From: Purshia tridentata
Taxonomy: Eukaryota; Streptophyta; Magnoliopsida; Rosales; Rosaceae
Reading direction: 5' to 3'
Length of the DNA: 64,000 nucleotides
NCBI GenBank assembly: GCA_003254885.1
Contig: QANT01005907.1
Location: forward strand, 23,765-87,764
Part shown: piece after piece, positions 24,901 through 37,935 of the stretch
Numbering within the stretch: position 1 is the stretch's first letter
How the letters are laid out: every line of letters begins with the position of its first letter
The notes under the pieces: generated by a model
What the model was told of the DNA's origin: nothing
The model's input: only the letters and a program-made list of their open reading frames with translations
Databases searched by the model: none
Made by a program: the position numbers and the translations under genes

Positions 24901-27298
24901 TATATATTTCTGGTGAATACATTTTAATGTTTGCGCATACCCTTATTTTAATCTTATGCTTAACTCTACCACGTACACGAGTATATAATAATATTGTGGG
25001 TCTAACGCACTCTATACAAGAAGATAGATCAAACTAGTCGTGGATTCAGGAATTTTTCTTCATGGGAACATCCAAGATGAAGAAACTCTACCTAATTGAC
25101 AATATTTTCTTTCATAAAAGTAAACACAATATAAAATAAACAAGTCATTCCTATAGTTTTCTCTTTAGTATAAAAATTTCAAAAAAGTTATAATCCAACT
25201 GATGTCGGCTTATAACTTGAAAAGAGAAATTTTAGTAAAACATTTTAAACGTCAACCTCATCCAGTGCATATATGACATATATGTAAACGTACTGCTAAT
25301 TTCCTTCTAATATATTAGTTGCCTCTTGAGGCTTTTTCGAAAACACTTTGCCCCATCTGTTCTTTAAAACAACATCAATTACTATGGGGTCACATCACAT
25401 CTAGCCACGGATCAAACCCTTTAGATTAAGAGCATTTACTCGATCTCAATATCCGAGGTTTTGAGTTAAAATCTCAATATCAGGATGGTTACTATGAGAG
25501 ATTGAAAGATTGGGAGGGACAATTTATAATACGCTTAGATTAATCAAATGACACATTTTTTATTACTAAATAATCCATTTTAAATTATTGACTCTTAAAA
25601 TATAAAAATATAAAAAAATTACCTAAATTGATTTTATTTCTCGTCTCTTTTTTTACTCTATCCGCCAACGATGTCATTTTATATTCTCTTAAAGTATATA
25701 TATAATGGGGTTTGTAGAAAATGCATGTTAAGTTTTTAACTCTAAAATTTTTATTAGAACCCATAACTCTAGAATTGAAATCTAATATAAAAGTGACAAA
25801 CTAGATGTGATTTAATTAATCTAAAGATTCATGTTCTTTATAATTAATATCTTATTCACGTTCTTTAATATGTCCACCTTTTAGTTGGTTTACTTAATTC
25901 TTACCTAATAAAACCTATTTTTTTAGTTGTCTTACGGTCTTACCTAATAAAGCCAAGGCCACATCGTTAATATATAACTCGATCAATCTAGACATGTACG
26001 ATAAACTCGTATCACAAACGAGATTAGGATATATCGCTTAATTTAGTTTGACATCCTAATTATGAAAAATCATAATTAATTACCAGATTAGGATATATTA
26101 AATAAAATGGCACGATGGAGATATGGCAGGCGCAGTAAAGGGCTTAAGTATTAGTTTATTAACTGAAGCAGTACTTTGCACAGAATTGGATTGATCATTG
26201 ACGCCAACGTACAGCTCCCACAAGCTGTACGTGTTGTGCAAAACCACAACACTAATGAACGCGCTCATGTGCCCTTGCCAATTTATATAATTACTATTGG
26301 ACGTGCAATATATATATATATATATATATATACATTTTTCAGGAGTTTAGTACATACACAGATGGAGATGACATAAGATTTGCGTCATTTGCTAATGACA
26401 TATCCACATGGTTGATGTATGGGAAAGATAATAACTTGTCTACCTATCCCTATTACACGTACCTGGCAATGGCATGACCACAAGGCAACAAATAAAAGTT
26501 GAAAGAGAATCTGAAACTGTACTCTTTTGCCTCGATCTGTTCATGATGTCATATTACTGTGTAACTTGGGTAAAGAATTACTACTCAATATTTATAAGTA
26601 TCTTTACTACACATATTATATTACCAATTCAAAAAGGAAAAAGAGATGGATAAATATATTGTTTAATAATATCTCTTTCTAAAACTTAAAAAAAGGATTA
26701 AAAATTAAAGTTCATAGTTTTAAGAGTCAAATTTATATGAAACAAAGCGAAGTTGAATTAAGTTGTGTAAGTACTGTAAATCAATTCATTAAATACGTTA
26801 TGTGAAATTAAAGATAATATTGCAAATATATACATATATCTACCAGTCGCGGGAGGAAGTGATGTAGCAATTAAAGCATGCCCACATTCCGCAAAGCTAG
26901 CTACCAATCATAGTAAGATGAGTAAAGAAATCACACGCCCAACACACACGTCCTTCCATAGTAGTTGGGTTGTACATGTACAACTACAATATACACAACA
27001 AAGAAAGTTCTTCCTTAAATGAATAAAATATCACATCTATTGACCCATTCATATATGATTTTCCACCAACCCCATGTGCATGTGCACTAGCTTATATATC
27101 TGATGAAAATAGGGAGCTGCCCATGTATTATCAACTGTCATTTTATGCTTCTCTTTTGAGTCCTTGGGAGTGTGTGTCTGCTCGCCTCCACACCCAAAAC
27201 AATTAATTAAGCAGATCGAAACCAATTTTCTTTTCTTTTCTTTCACTATTAATATACACATTTAGTCAATTAAATTCAACACTAGCTAAAGCGGAAAC
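21911..27298. other. AT-rich intergenic region upstream of LAR
   Basis: About 5.4 kb with no recognisable exon. It holds several (TA)n tracts (near 23177, 23815 and 26309-26332), poly-A/T runs, a repeated CTTATCTTATCTTAGTT near 24158 and 24192, and a short perfect hairpin at 26207-26232. The open frames present (up to about 120 codons) have no family resemblance and AT-rich, random-looking composition. The right end should contain the LAR promoter. Confidence 0.55.
26207..26232. repeat. Perfect 10-bp inverted repeat with 6-nt loop
   Basis: ACGTACAGCT at 26207-26216 and AGCTGTACGT at 26223-26232 are exact reverse complements. Outside them, TTTGCACA (about 26175) and TGTGCAAA (about 26236) are also complementary, but asymmetrically placed. 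No known microRNA sequence was recognised in it. Confidence 0.8.
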
Positions 27299-28211
27299 AT
27301 GTGTGGCACAACTGCTCCAATTGTTTCGGAGACGGGTAGAACCATGATCATTGGGTCAACCGGGTTCATTGGCCGGTTCATTGCCGAAGCTAGCCTCGAC
27401 TCAGGCCACCCCACCTATCTGCTTCTCCGGCCCGGCCAACTCGCCCCTAATTCCAAGACCACCATTATCAACTCCTTACAAGACAGAGGAGCTATAGTCA
27501 TAAAGGTACGTATACATATATATGCCTCTCTTAATTTCTCCCTCTCAAGCTAGCTAGCTAACGATTGATATATATACATGTATCTGCATGTGCATAATGA
27601 GAAAAAAATGAAGATGATAGTGATATATTAACTAATTGGTGATATATGTGTGTGTATATATATAAATAGGGCTCCATTGATGATCGAGATTTGATGGAGA
27701 AAGTGCTGAAGGAGCACAAGATTGAAGTTGTCATATCAGCGGTGGGAGGTTCAAGAATTTTAGACCAGATCATTTTAGTGGAAGCCATAAAAGCTGTGGG
27801 CACTGTTAAGGTATATATATATACAAGTCCCTTCAAGTGTGGGATCCCGTATTTATGGGATTCCTCATGAGGGCCTATTTCATAGAGTATTTAAACGATT
27901 CGAACTATTTATTTTTTAAATCTACATTCAAAGATTATCTTTGCAAAAAATTAAGTAAATCGGAAACTTTTAAGCTATCAAACTTTGATCGAATAAATAG
28001 ACAAACAAAATATTTCGATAAACATTTGAAATTGTGATCATTTAATCAACGGCCAAATGGTCTCCGATTAATCTAATTTTTTGCAAGCACGATCCTTCAA
28101 TGGAGACAAAAAAAGTAGAAAGTTTCAATTATCGAAATACAATGTGTAGTGGGCCCATAAAGAATCCCACATTTAGACTCAAATGTGGAATCCTACATTG
28201 AAAGGTGCCTG

Positions 28212-28251
<40 letters not shown>

Positions 28252-30779
28252 TCCGAAATTAACAATTTAATTTAGAAAACCGAATTCAGAGAAAGTTTGA
28301 TAAAGCCTCCTGATCAAAGTGGCCGGGGTAGATATATATATTATCATTGATTATTGTGTAATTAATACTTTATTAATTATACTTGTCTACGTACTAGATA
28401 GATGTCAACGCCTACACAACATGAATGATGATATAAGTATATTTATATGCAGAGATTTTTGCCATCTGAATTTGGGCATGACATAGACAGAGCAGACCCA
28501 GTAGAGCCAGGGCTGAGTATGTACAATGAGAAGAGAAAAATCAGACGGTCCATTGAGGCTGCTGGCATTCCCTACACTTACATATGCTGCAATTCTATTG
28601 CTGGTTGGCCTTATCACGACAACATTCACCCCGCTGATGTTCTCCCACCGTTGGATCGCTTCCACATTTACGGTGATGGCACCGTCAAAGGTAACCTACC
28701 TACCTATACCCGTAATATATACCACTACAAAATTACACCCTTCACTTTAACTTGTATTTATATTTTCTTGTATTATTGAATAATTTATCATAATTCTAAC
28801 ATTATTATCCAATCCGTACTCATTATTTGCACAAACCCCAAAAGCTTATATAAGTATGTGTAGCATCAATATATATATATATATATTTATATAAATAAGA
28901 GCATCTTCAAAGGTCCTGGCCAAAAAAAAAAGAGCATCTTCAAAGGCAATTTCTTATTTATTATCTTTTTATCTTATTCTTTTTTATTTATAATATTATT
29001 TGTTGAGTTTATTTTCAAAAAGTAATAATTTAATATTTGAAAACTCAACTTTACTCTTCAAAGTTGAAGAGCTACTTTAGGTCCAATTTTAAGGAGTATT
29101 TACAGAGGCTGTGGAATAAATTTTTCAATATGACACATCAAATAGAGCATAAAAAACTATTTGAAAAGTCTGTTAGAGATGTTTTAAGTATTTGAAGATT
29201 AATGATTTGGTACATGAATTATTTATATATACAAATTATGGATAAATAAATGGTATTTACCTGTTTCTATATAAGCCCTCTCTTTTTTTGTTTTTTATTT
29301 TGTGATTTAGTTGTTGACATGTAACAATCTTGGCATGAATTTTTTGTGTTTGGGGTTATTAGCGAAATCAATTATTTTTGGCATTGAATTGTATCCAATT
29401 ATATTATGTACTTGCAGGGTCCATTTATCATAACTATGTTAATTTTTTATTTATTTAATGTTTATGATTTTCTGAATGTACCTGATTATCATCCGATTTA
29501 CTCGAGCCATAAGATCAGGATAAATGACAAGGAACACTGCTTTTTAGATCCGAATCTAAAGCCAGAATTTGCAGCCGAAAAAAGCCAATAATCGCAGCCA
29601 TAAGATGCCAAAAATTGCAGCCAAAAGAAGCCAAAAATAGTTGGTCTGTCGGAAAAAGTCAAGTGAGGTTCAGTTGCAAATTCTGTAGCAAAACATTTCT
29701 TTTTTCACCGCAAGAAACCAGTAAAAGTTTGATCATGACTCATGAGTTCCTGACAGATTTGGTTATACGTACCCTGAAAGAGTAAACCATAAAACACAAT
29801 ATTCAAATTGCTTAATTTCAAGACATTTTTTTTCTTCCCCGTAGAACACCTCCTTATGTTGTTTTCCTTGTTATATATATCTTAAACAATAAATTTAACA
29901 AGTAACTAAATTAATTGGTCTTTTTCAATTTAAAAGTTGGTTAAATATATTGTCTCAGCTTACTTTGTGGCGGGTTCAGACATTGGAAAGTTCACGATGA
30001 AAACAATCGATGACGTTCGAACACTGAACAAATCTGTTCATTTTCGACCACCTAGCAACCTGTTGAACATAGACCAGCTTGCATCTTTGTGGGAGAAGAA
30101 GATTGGACGCACACTCCCTAGAGTCACCGTTACAGAGGACGACCTTCTTACTGCTGCTAAAGGTTCACTTCCAAGTTATATTCCACTTGCTTTATATCAT
30201 TTTGTTAGTGACTAGCTATTAAATCTAGCTTAAGCTACAGGATTGGTTTTAATCCAACTGGATATAGTAAGGTAATGATGAAGATTACTTATAATAAATC
30301 AACACCCACATATTACAGTTCAGCAAGGCTTCTTAGAAGTAGCTGAAATTAATATCATGTTAGATAACTACTAAATTTTTGAGAAATTAAAACATCAAAC
30401 AATGAATCGACTATGTATATCAAATTTAATAAAGACAACAAGAGTACATGGTACGTTGATCTAAGATTAATTTGATGATGGCTTAATTAAACATGCAGAG
30501 ATGCGGATCCCACAAAGTATTGTTGCATCCTTCACACATGATATTTTCATCAAGGGGTGCCAAGTTAATTATGAGATAGAGAAGCCTAATGACATTGAAG
30601 TGTGCTGTCTCTATCCGGACACACCATTTCGAACCATGGATGAGTGCTTCGAAGAGTTTGCCACAAGGGTAGTTGATCATGTTCCAAAGGTGACTGACCA
30701 GTCAACAGTCAACGACTGCCTCAATATCGTGCCAAATGCTAAACCAGAAGCATTGGTTGTTACACCAGCATCGGCATGA
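27299..30779 (+). CDS. LAR: Leucoanthocyanidin reductase
   Basis: An NADPH-dependent enzyme of the flavan-3-ol/proanthocyanidin pathway that reduces leucocyanidin to catechin; some LARs also act on cysteinyl-epicatechin. It is a cytosolic short-chain reductase of the PIP (isoflavone-reductase-like) family. Five exons, 27299-27505, 27670-27810, 28453-28690, 29959-30162 and 30499-30779, give 356 residues. The Rossmann motif GSTGFIG is near residue 20. All three LAR signatures are present: RFLPSEFGHD (117-126), ICCNSI (near 163) and THDIFIKG in exon 5. His125 and Lys143 line up with catalytic His122 and Lys140 of grape LAR1, with Tyr140 beside them. The C-terminal tail is divergent, as usual for LARs. 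Nothing looks broken, so the gene is probably functional. Introns 2 and 3 are long and contain repeats. No other flavonoid gene is nearby. Confidence 0.95.
27838..28171. mobile_element. MITE-like element in LAR intron 2
   Basis: The left end TGTGGGATCCCGTATTTATGGG and the right end CCCATAAAGAATCCCACA form an imperfect terminal inverted repeat: 8 plus 7 matching bases with a 4-nt difference. They enclose about 334 bp of non-coding AT-rich DNA. A further related sequence (AATGTGGAATCCTACATT) follows immediately. No convincing target-site duplication was found, so the class is uncertain. Confidence 0.45.
28212..28250. repeat. (TA)n(TG)n microsatellite in LAR intron 2
   Basis: An uninterrupted TA run passes into a TG run, just downstream of the MITE-like element. 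Confidence 0.9.
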
Positions 30780-31698
30780 CCAAACATTCTTCTTGTTCCT
30801 TTATATTTATTTATTATCTGCTCGGTCAGGCAAAACGTAATTGAACGCATCCCAATCTCTTACGTTTCCAATGTTGCAGAAAATAAATTTGCATTTGAGG
30901 TAGTTGTACTCGTCATTCTGAGGGTTTGTTGAGTTGTTATGTGTGCAGCGTGCTTGACCTTGACTTCAACTTGAGGTCATTTCATACTTATTATATTTAC
31001 TGCAGACTTTTTAAAGAAAATAGGAAGTTCCAAGTGTCAACCATTATAATTTGATAGTGGAATCTATTATATTTTTTCCTTCAATTTTTGTTTTTTTCTT
31101 TAATTTGTATCCAATTTGATATGTGATCTTGAAGAATCTTAATGTTTATCTTACGTATCAGAGCATCCTCATGCTTTAATACTCTTGCACTTGAAAATTA
31201 AAAGCGTGTTAAATTGGATTTGAGCGAAATGAAGAGAAACAAGAGAATCTAGGGACTTCAAATTATTTGCTGGCCCACCGAGATTTTTTCTCCAAAGAAA
31301 GATACAAGGAGACTGACATCTATGTTTTGTTTTATTAGTTGGAAATTAGAATATTGACGTAATAAATGCCTACCATACTCTACATGTGAAAACTTACAAC
31401 CTGTTATAATAGTAATTTCCCCTTGTATATTTACAATTTTCAAAGTATAAAAATAAGAAAAAACAAACAAAAAATAGGGAAAAAGAGAGAGAAAAGCTAC
31501 CCAATTTTAGTCAAAGCAGCTGTGTTTCCTGTGTCTCCTAATCCTTGATTTGATTAATTAGAAGCAACACCCACCACCATGATGGAGGTTTCAGTAAAAT
31601 CTGCATTAAAATATGTTCTAAATTGAGGTTTCCATCCATGGTTCTATTTACCCCAATTCCATGTCATACAAAAGTAGAAATGGGGTAAATTATAAAAC
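30780..31698. other. Intergenic region between convergent LAR and the RING gene
   Basis: It contains the 3' UTRs of two convergent genes and AT-rich sequence. No gene, RNA or mobile element was recognised. Confidence 0.6.
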
Positions 31699-34600
31699 CT
31701 AAACATCATACACAGGTAAGCGCTCCTCAATAGGTACACGGCATATTGGGCAATTTTTACACTTGTCACAGCAGGCACTGCACAAAATTACAAAACAATG
31801 AGTAGGTTCCCAATTTACAAGCACAGAGATAGAGGCATGTGATGGTACCTGCAAAGGACACGATGCCTACATGGTAGCAGAACCACACTAATCTCTCCCT
31901 CAAAGCAAACACGGCATAACACTTTTTCCTGACCAGTAGTATCAGAGAAAACCACACGCGTGCACATATCAACACCCAAGGAGTAGGTTCCCAATTTAAA
32001 CAGGCAACTTAGCATAATAAATGATGCACATACAGATCTTTCATTTCGTATGAATGATAATATCACCCCAAAGACAAATATATATATGAGACTGGCAAAG
32101 TATTTGATACATTGACGTGATGCAGAAAACATGGAGATGTTATATCTTGGAATAATTTATATCAGAATCAGTTTCTTCATTCCATTATGTTCAATTTGTA
32201 CTTGTGTTAACTCATCATAACAGAAACACTGTTATGATATATCATTGGCAACCTCATAGAGATGCAAACAATTGGAGCAATAAAAGCAGCTTTACAACAC
32301 ACTAGTCTCTTGGCATGCGCCTTCTTAAATATAAAATTTTTTACTACATTTTTTTTTTTTTTTAAAAGAGGTANTTTTGTAAAAGAGGTAGTGGGGTAAA
32401 TGGGTTGCTAAAAATAAGGAGATGTGTGATTTTTTATTTTATTTTATTTTTCAATTTTAATTATTCTATTTTACTATTTTACTCTCAAAATATTAAGTTA
32501 TTTGATTTTAATCTTTTTGTTAACAAAGGGTAATATTGAGATTTTGAATGTTTAACCTTACTTCCCTTCTCCCTCTATATATATAGATTAAGCAGTTAAT
32601 TGGCAAGTTCAAACCACATATTCACAATACTATTGAGACAACCAGGATGAGACAACATACATTTTGAAGTCTTTCATACTCCTGTTGGCTGTATTTGGTG
32701 ATTTCTGCTTGTTCACCAAGAGCTGCTTGGAGTCTCCATACCTGATATTTTAGAAATAAAAAATAAAAACACATGAACTACAAAAAAAAAAAAAAAAACT
32801 TAATTTTGGCATCAGCCAAAACAAGAAGAAGAGTGTAAAAAGCACAAGTATAATATCATCAGAAGGGAGGGGGAGAGGGGACAAATTGGCAATATACACC
32901 TAAAAATCATAACTCCAGCAAAATAACAAACAAAGACACAGTATGAGGATTATGATCACCTCCTCAGTGAGATCCTTTTTAGGCATCTTCTTCACTATCT
33001 CAGGTGGATAACCACAGAAAGTGTTGTATCTGCATATTAGAACCAAATATACAAAGATCAGACGAGCTTCTACATCAGAAATGCTTTATGAATTTGTTAC
33101 AGGCCCTAAGATATGATACACACTAGATCCTTAAATGACAAAGGAGGGGAGCTCCTGTTCCAGCTGTGTTTTCAAATGCTTTTAGTTATATGGGAAATTT
33201 CAGGTTAAAGGAACCATATGTATAAAAAAGGCATGGGACCATACATATCTAAATAATAATTTTGATATCAATAATAGACATTTCAACATAAAAAAATAAT
33301 AATGACTATTTATACTAACCCTGAAGCCCCCTCATGAAACAGTCGGGCATGATCCTCCCGACTGCCTTCATCTATTGACCACCAGCCCAGTAGCCTGCAT
33401 TAAGAAATTGTCAAATTAAAATTATTCCATAGTCCGCATTTACCAGTTACATAGATTCAATATGTAGGCACTCTTGCATATTCAAGATCTTTCCACAAAA
33501 GGTAAGAGCAATTGCACCCACCAAAACGAGGAACAGAAGATTAAGAAAACAAAACAAACATTTTAAAACTTGTTACCTGGAACCATGGTGCAAAAACCCC
33601 AAGCAATCATGAACATTAGAAGAAAATCTAAAATATATTCCTGTGCCAGCCCCACTACGCAGTAAAAGTACAATTTTCTCCACCAACCTAGATGCAGCAA
33701 ATAGTACACCAGCACCTTGGAGTAGAAAAAGAGGAGAGAAGAGAACAGGAAGTGGGATACGTCTAGCACTATCTGGTGTTCCCTGAAATTTGAAATTACA
33801 GTAGGTTGGTTGATAAGATACCCCAAATAGTCGCCATGACCCACAGCTCAGGAGCATAACATACCTCAAGACGCATACAAAGAAGAACTTGAAAACCAAT
33901 CACAGGAATTTTCATAATATGCCCACCAATATCTTGCAGACCACACATTCTATCTTGATGCAGATCCTCCTCAGCGGAAACTACTAAACCACTGTTCCAG
34001 TCAAGATATCGGATAGTTGTAGAAGATGAACTAGCTTGTCTTGTGCGAGAATTTCTATGAATCACTGGATTTGACCACTTTGTACAGACAAGAAAGGAAA
34101 AGCACTCTGCAATACTGTGAAATATATGCATTTTTTGGTCACCAATTTCCATGTCACAATAGTTAGGGCAGCACTAGAAAAAAGTAGCTGTTAAATAGGA
34201 AATATGGCACAAGAGGTACAAAAAAAGTACCCAAAATTTATAAATAAATCCCACCAACCAAGAGCACCTACATCACCTGCAACATTTGATATACAGAAAA
34301 TCTTAATCAGCATCACTAAAATAGAGCATTATATATAATATATATACACACACACACACATACACAGGTGACATGCCCCTTTCAATGAGGGATCCCTCAA
34401 ATAATTTTATTTAAGGCTCCACAGCATGTTTTTCTCTCTGCTTATATATAAGCATGCAAACAAGAATTCTATGGATCGTTTAGACTATCAAGATAAAGGA
34501 TATTATAGATGAGTAATAAGTGGAAGACACTGAATGCATTTCTTATTGTAATTACATATGACAAGAACTCGGAGTAAGAGATATTACCACATAGCTTAAG

Positions 34601-37600
34601 CAGGGTGAAGATCGTAGCAGCAACAAAGAAAACCATAGAGATTGCAACCCAGAAATGCTACAAGTGAAAATGGTGAACCATTAATGGTACTTTCCAAAAC
34701 TGACTTTGTAAAACAAATGTAAAATTTAAAAGAATTCGAGCGAAAAGGGAACAATCCAATTCATTTAAAACCATGGCCTTCCTAGTATGCCCAATTATTT
34801 GACCTTGATATTGAAAAACAAATTGAACTAATTAAGTCTTACAGGAATGATGCAGAGAAAACAAGGTTTTGCTAACCCTTGGACAGTTTATCAACTAATG
34901 AAATGAAACTTACAGGCAGTGTCTCCCATATTGCCTCATCACTCAGACTTTCATCATCCCCTGGCATTAGAGCCTTACACATTCTGTTAAGAAATTGGTG
35001 TCAATTAAAAAGCATCAAAATAGACCCATGACATTTGAGCACATTCTGCCCAAAAAAAAAAAAAAAAGGATGACAAGGGAGGGTATGGTCAAGACAATAC
35101 ATAATTTCAGATTGTCAATTACATCTAACAACATGAAAATGAATTTTCATTGTAATTCCTATCTATGACCCAACAAATAAATCACAAATTCATTTCGTGT
35201 AAACCTGTTTACCACTTCTATTTAAACATAATGTCTCTCAATTTTTTCTCCATGGCTTTGATTTTATCAGCTAAGAAAAAATATACAATTTAAAACTACA
35301 ATAGTGAAGCATGGGGAGACACAAGCAGAGAAAGATAATTAGCACAACCAATGATACCCACACACCTTTTGACAAAAAAAAAAAATGTTAAAACTTTTTG
35401 TCATGGTCTGTTCCACGCAAATGAAAGCTAAAGATAAAAAACAACTAAATAAAATTAAAAAGGTTTACTTTCAAGGCCTGGAAAAATGAAAACTATGTGG
35501 GCAGAAAATAGGTATATTAATGCTATTAAAGCTGCAAACATTAACGTTCAGGTTCTATTTGGTTCAACTAAATGGGTAAATTGCATCATATGCCACTCAG
35601 AACCGATAGTTAAGCAAGAACTTTATAGATACGACATAAAATAAATATGTCAAAAGGAGATACCTGAAATTGTCAATTAGAATAATTATTTCGAATGCTA
35701 GTAAGGGTAGAAAGACGACCTTCAAGTTAACAGCTTCAAAACCATGAACTGCACAAAAGAAAATGAACTAATCAATACACTAGGACACGTGAGATCATGC
35801 AAAGATGAAATCCCTAGAGTAACAAGGAACTCATTTTTTAGCCAATTCACTTGGTACGAATTCACAGTTTGATGCATGAGAAATTGGTGTCAGTCCCCAA
35901 AAACAATTTATTAAGAACAAAAAAAAAAGAGTTGGGTCACTGGTGCATACCATAAACACTTTCAAGATATATACAAAGGAGCAACTCAAATGCAATAAGC
36001 AATGGTGTGGCCACAACAGCATGACATGGTGCCCACTGTCCAACAGAGAAAAACTTAGTGGTTCATATTCACAAAACCTGATTGCAAATTGAAGTTCTTT
36101 ATATTCAAACCAAAATATAGTATCAGCGTAATTGAAATTATCTCCAGAATTGTAACAAAACATAATGGCATACATGACGATTATGTGGAACTGATGGAGC
36201 AGGTAATGAGAATCTTCCTCGGGCAACAACTGCATGAAATATCCAAAGTGGAAAGAAAATTATCCTGCAAACAAAAACATTCAGAGATGAATCTAAATTA
36301 GCAAAATAAATTATATGAAAAAGTAAATAAACATAATAATATATTTTTTAGGAGTCTGCGCGTTTGTTTGTGCATGTGAGTGCCTGCGTTTATGTCAACC
36401 TCTTGGCTGCAAGAATGTCAGTTTTTCCAAGCATCCAAATCACATTGCAAGAGTGAATCAAAATATATTCAAACAATCCATCAAAAAGGAACAAAGAAAA
36501 AGAGTGGTTTTTTGCCTGTGCTTGCCACCACAAACTGGAACAAAATCTTCGTTTAGTCAGAAAGCCTAAACCATAATCAAAGGCTGAATTTTTTAATAAA
36601 TGAATTATAGGCTTAATTACTAAAACAAACGCAAAGAACTCAAGATTTCTCCAAAGACGGCTAAAATTACACATTTCTCACCTTCCCTCTAGGATAACAA
36701 TGTTTCGTGATTGGAAATCAACAGACCACTTGTGAACTTCCTATACATTAAAAAAAATAAAAAAATAAAAAAAATCCACTTATGAACTGGCAACCTTCAA
36801 CCGGCAGCTCTTGAGTTGAAGATACTTTAACTGGAAGCATGATGTGATCATAAAGGGGAGAGCTTATGTGTTCAGTTATTGACTTATTATCCTATTGTTT
36901 GGCAAAAAGGAAAAAGTATAAGGAAAGAAAAATTAAGAAAGTAACAATCCATTTTCCATCACATCGAAGTATATGAAGGACTCACCATAAAGCTTAAATT
37001 TTATTCTTACTAACGTGAGAGTTTTATCAAATCAATAGCACTATTAACATACTATTGAATTCCAAAAAGATATGCCCTTGGGTTGTGGTTCTACCTAATA
37101 TATGAATATGAATGGAAGTCACCTATTCTCTAGCAAACGTTCACAACAAAAACCTTTAACCTGCTCACTCATGAAGGCAATTTCTTCAAAGAGGTGCCAA
37201 TACCACTATCAGTTGGAAGTTAGTCTCTTAATGCATGTAGCACATAAAATAGGCTAGAAACTATTGGCTGATATAGTTCATTTTCATGCTTCTACAAAGT
37301 TCTTACCAAACAGTTAGTATATTATTGAAATGCAGACGGAAAGAAGTGCACAACAATAAGAAATCATATGGAACAACAAGAATTTTGAATCACATTGGTA
37401 ATGGTAATCTTTCTTTTTTGTTTTTTCAAACCGGCTGCCCATTTTTCAACCATATTACAGCGTGTTCTTCACTCATTTTGTCACCCATCAGAAGAAAATT
37501 CCCGAATTCTTTCTCTTTCTTCTCACTGACAATTAGACATTGTTCACATGCAAACCATTTAAGGCAAAGTATATCCATGAAACCAAACAAAACCCATCAC

Positions 37601-37935
37601 CTGCCTCACCAATTCAATGAATTTCCCAACTTTCCCAACTTATATCTCTAAAACAATTCTGAAAAGTAAAATCCATAACCAAAACCTCAAGCCCCACAAA
37701 TAACCCAAAAAATAAAACCAATTGCTTTCAAATTAAAACAAAAACAGATGCAATTCTAGACTATGCATACACACATGTCAAAAATGAGAGCTGCAGAGAG
37801 AGGGAGAGAAGAAACAGACCACCAAGAGTAGGAGGAGACGTGGTCAAGCTTGAGAACGAGCAAGAGCGTGAAAGTGAAGAGGAGGCAGTGGGCTACTAAG
37901 GCCTGTACGGACTTCAACACTCTCCGCCAGTTCAT
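31699..37935 (-). CDS. Multi-pass membrane protein with C-terminal RING finger (transmembrane Fragile-X-F-associated/TMEM185-like)
   Basis: Probable membrane-anchored E3 ubiquitin ligase, similar to Arabidopsis At1g18470/At1g73950. Fourteen exons give 467 residues: 37935-37820, 36264-36174, 36035-35951, 35748-35664, 34983-34914, 34657-34588, 34276-34231, 34114-33865, 33782-33577, 33394-33320, 33029-32960, 32741-32661, 31928-31849 and 31777-31699. The N-terminal two thirds hold hydrophobic segments such as CLLFTFTLLLVLKL, VVFLPLLAFEIIILI, HFWVAISMVFFVAATIFTLL and PLPVLFSPLFLLQGAGVLF. A cytosolic-type linker with a short coiled-coil-like stretch (EQAEITKYSQQEYERLQ) leads to a C3HC4 RING with ligands Cys420, 423, 435, His437, Cys441, 444, 451 and 454. 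All eight ligands are present. The start at 37935 (MNWRRVLKS) fits family members; another ATG lies one codon upstream. Substrates are unknown. Confidence 0.92.
31800..31998. repeat. 18-bp perfect direct repeats flanking exon 13 of the RING gene
   Basis: GAGTAGGTTCCCAATTTA occurs at 31800-31817 and 31981-31998, 181 bp apart, on either side of coding exon 13 (31849-31928). The sequence between is single copy. Confidence 0.85.
32364..32390. other. Single N flanked by duplicated sequence (probable unresolved assembly join)
   Basis: AAAAGAGGTA occurs at 32364-32373 and 32381-32390, with the lone N at 32374 and a T-rich stretch before each copy. This is the same pattern as at 18488. It lies in an intron of the RING gene, so no coding sequence is affected. 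Confidence 0.65.

Noticed and set aside
25420-25500. tRNA-like A/B box pattern (GATTAAGAGCATTTACTCG ... GAGTTAAAATCTC)
   Set aside because: The B box is too degenerate and no A tail or target-site duplication was seen.
28898-28946. Repeated AGAGCATCTTCAAAGG in LAR intron 3 as the end of a hAT-type MITE
   Set aside because: No matching inverted terminus was found downstream, so only a short direct repeat is supported.
29406-29591. 61-codon open frame in LAR intron 3
   Set aside because: It lies inside an intron between two well-supported LAR exons and has no similarity to the family.
27299-30779. LAR plus neighbours as a biosynthetic cluster
   Set aside because: No other flavonoid or specialised-metabolism gene is within the window.
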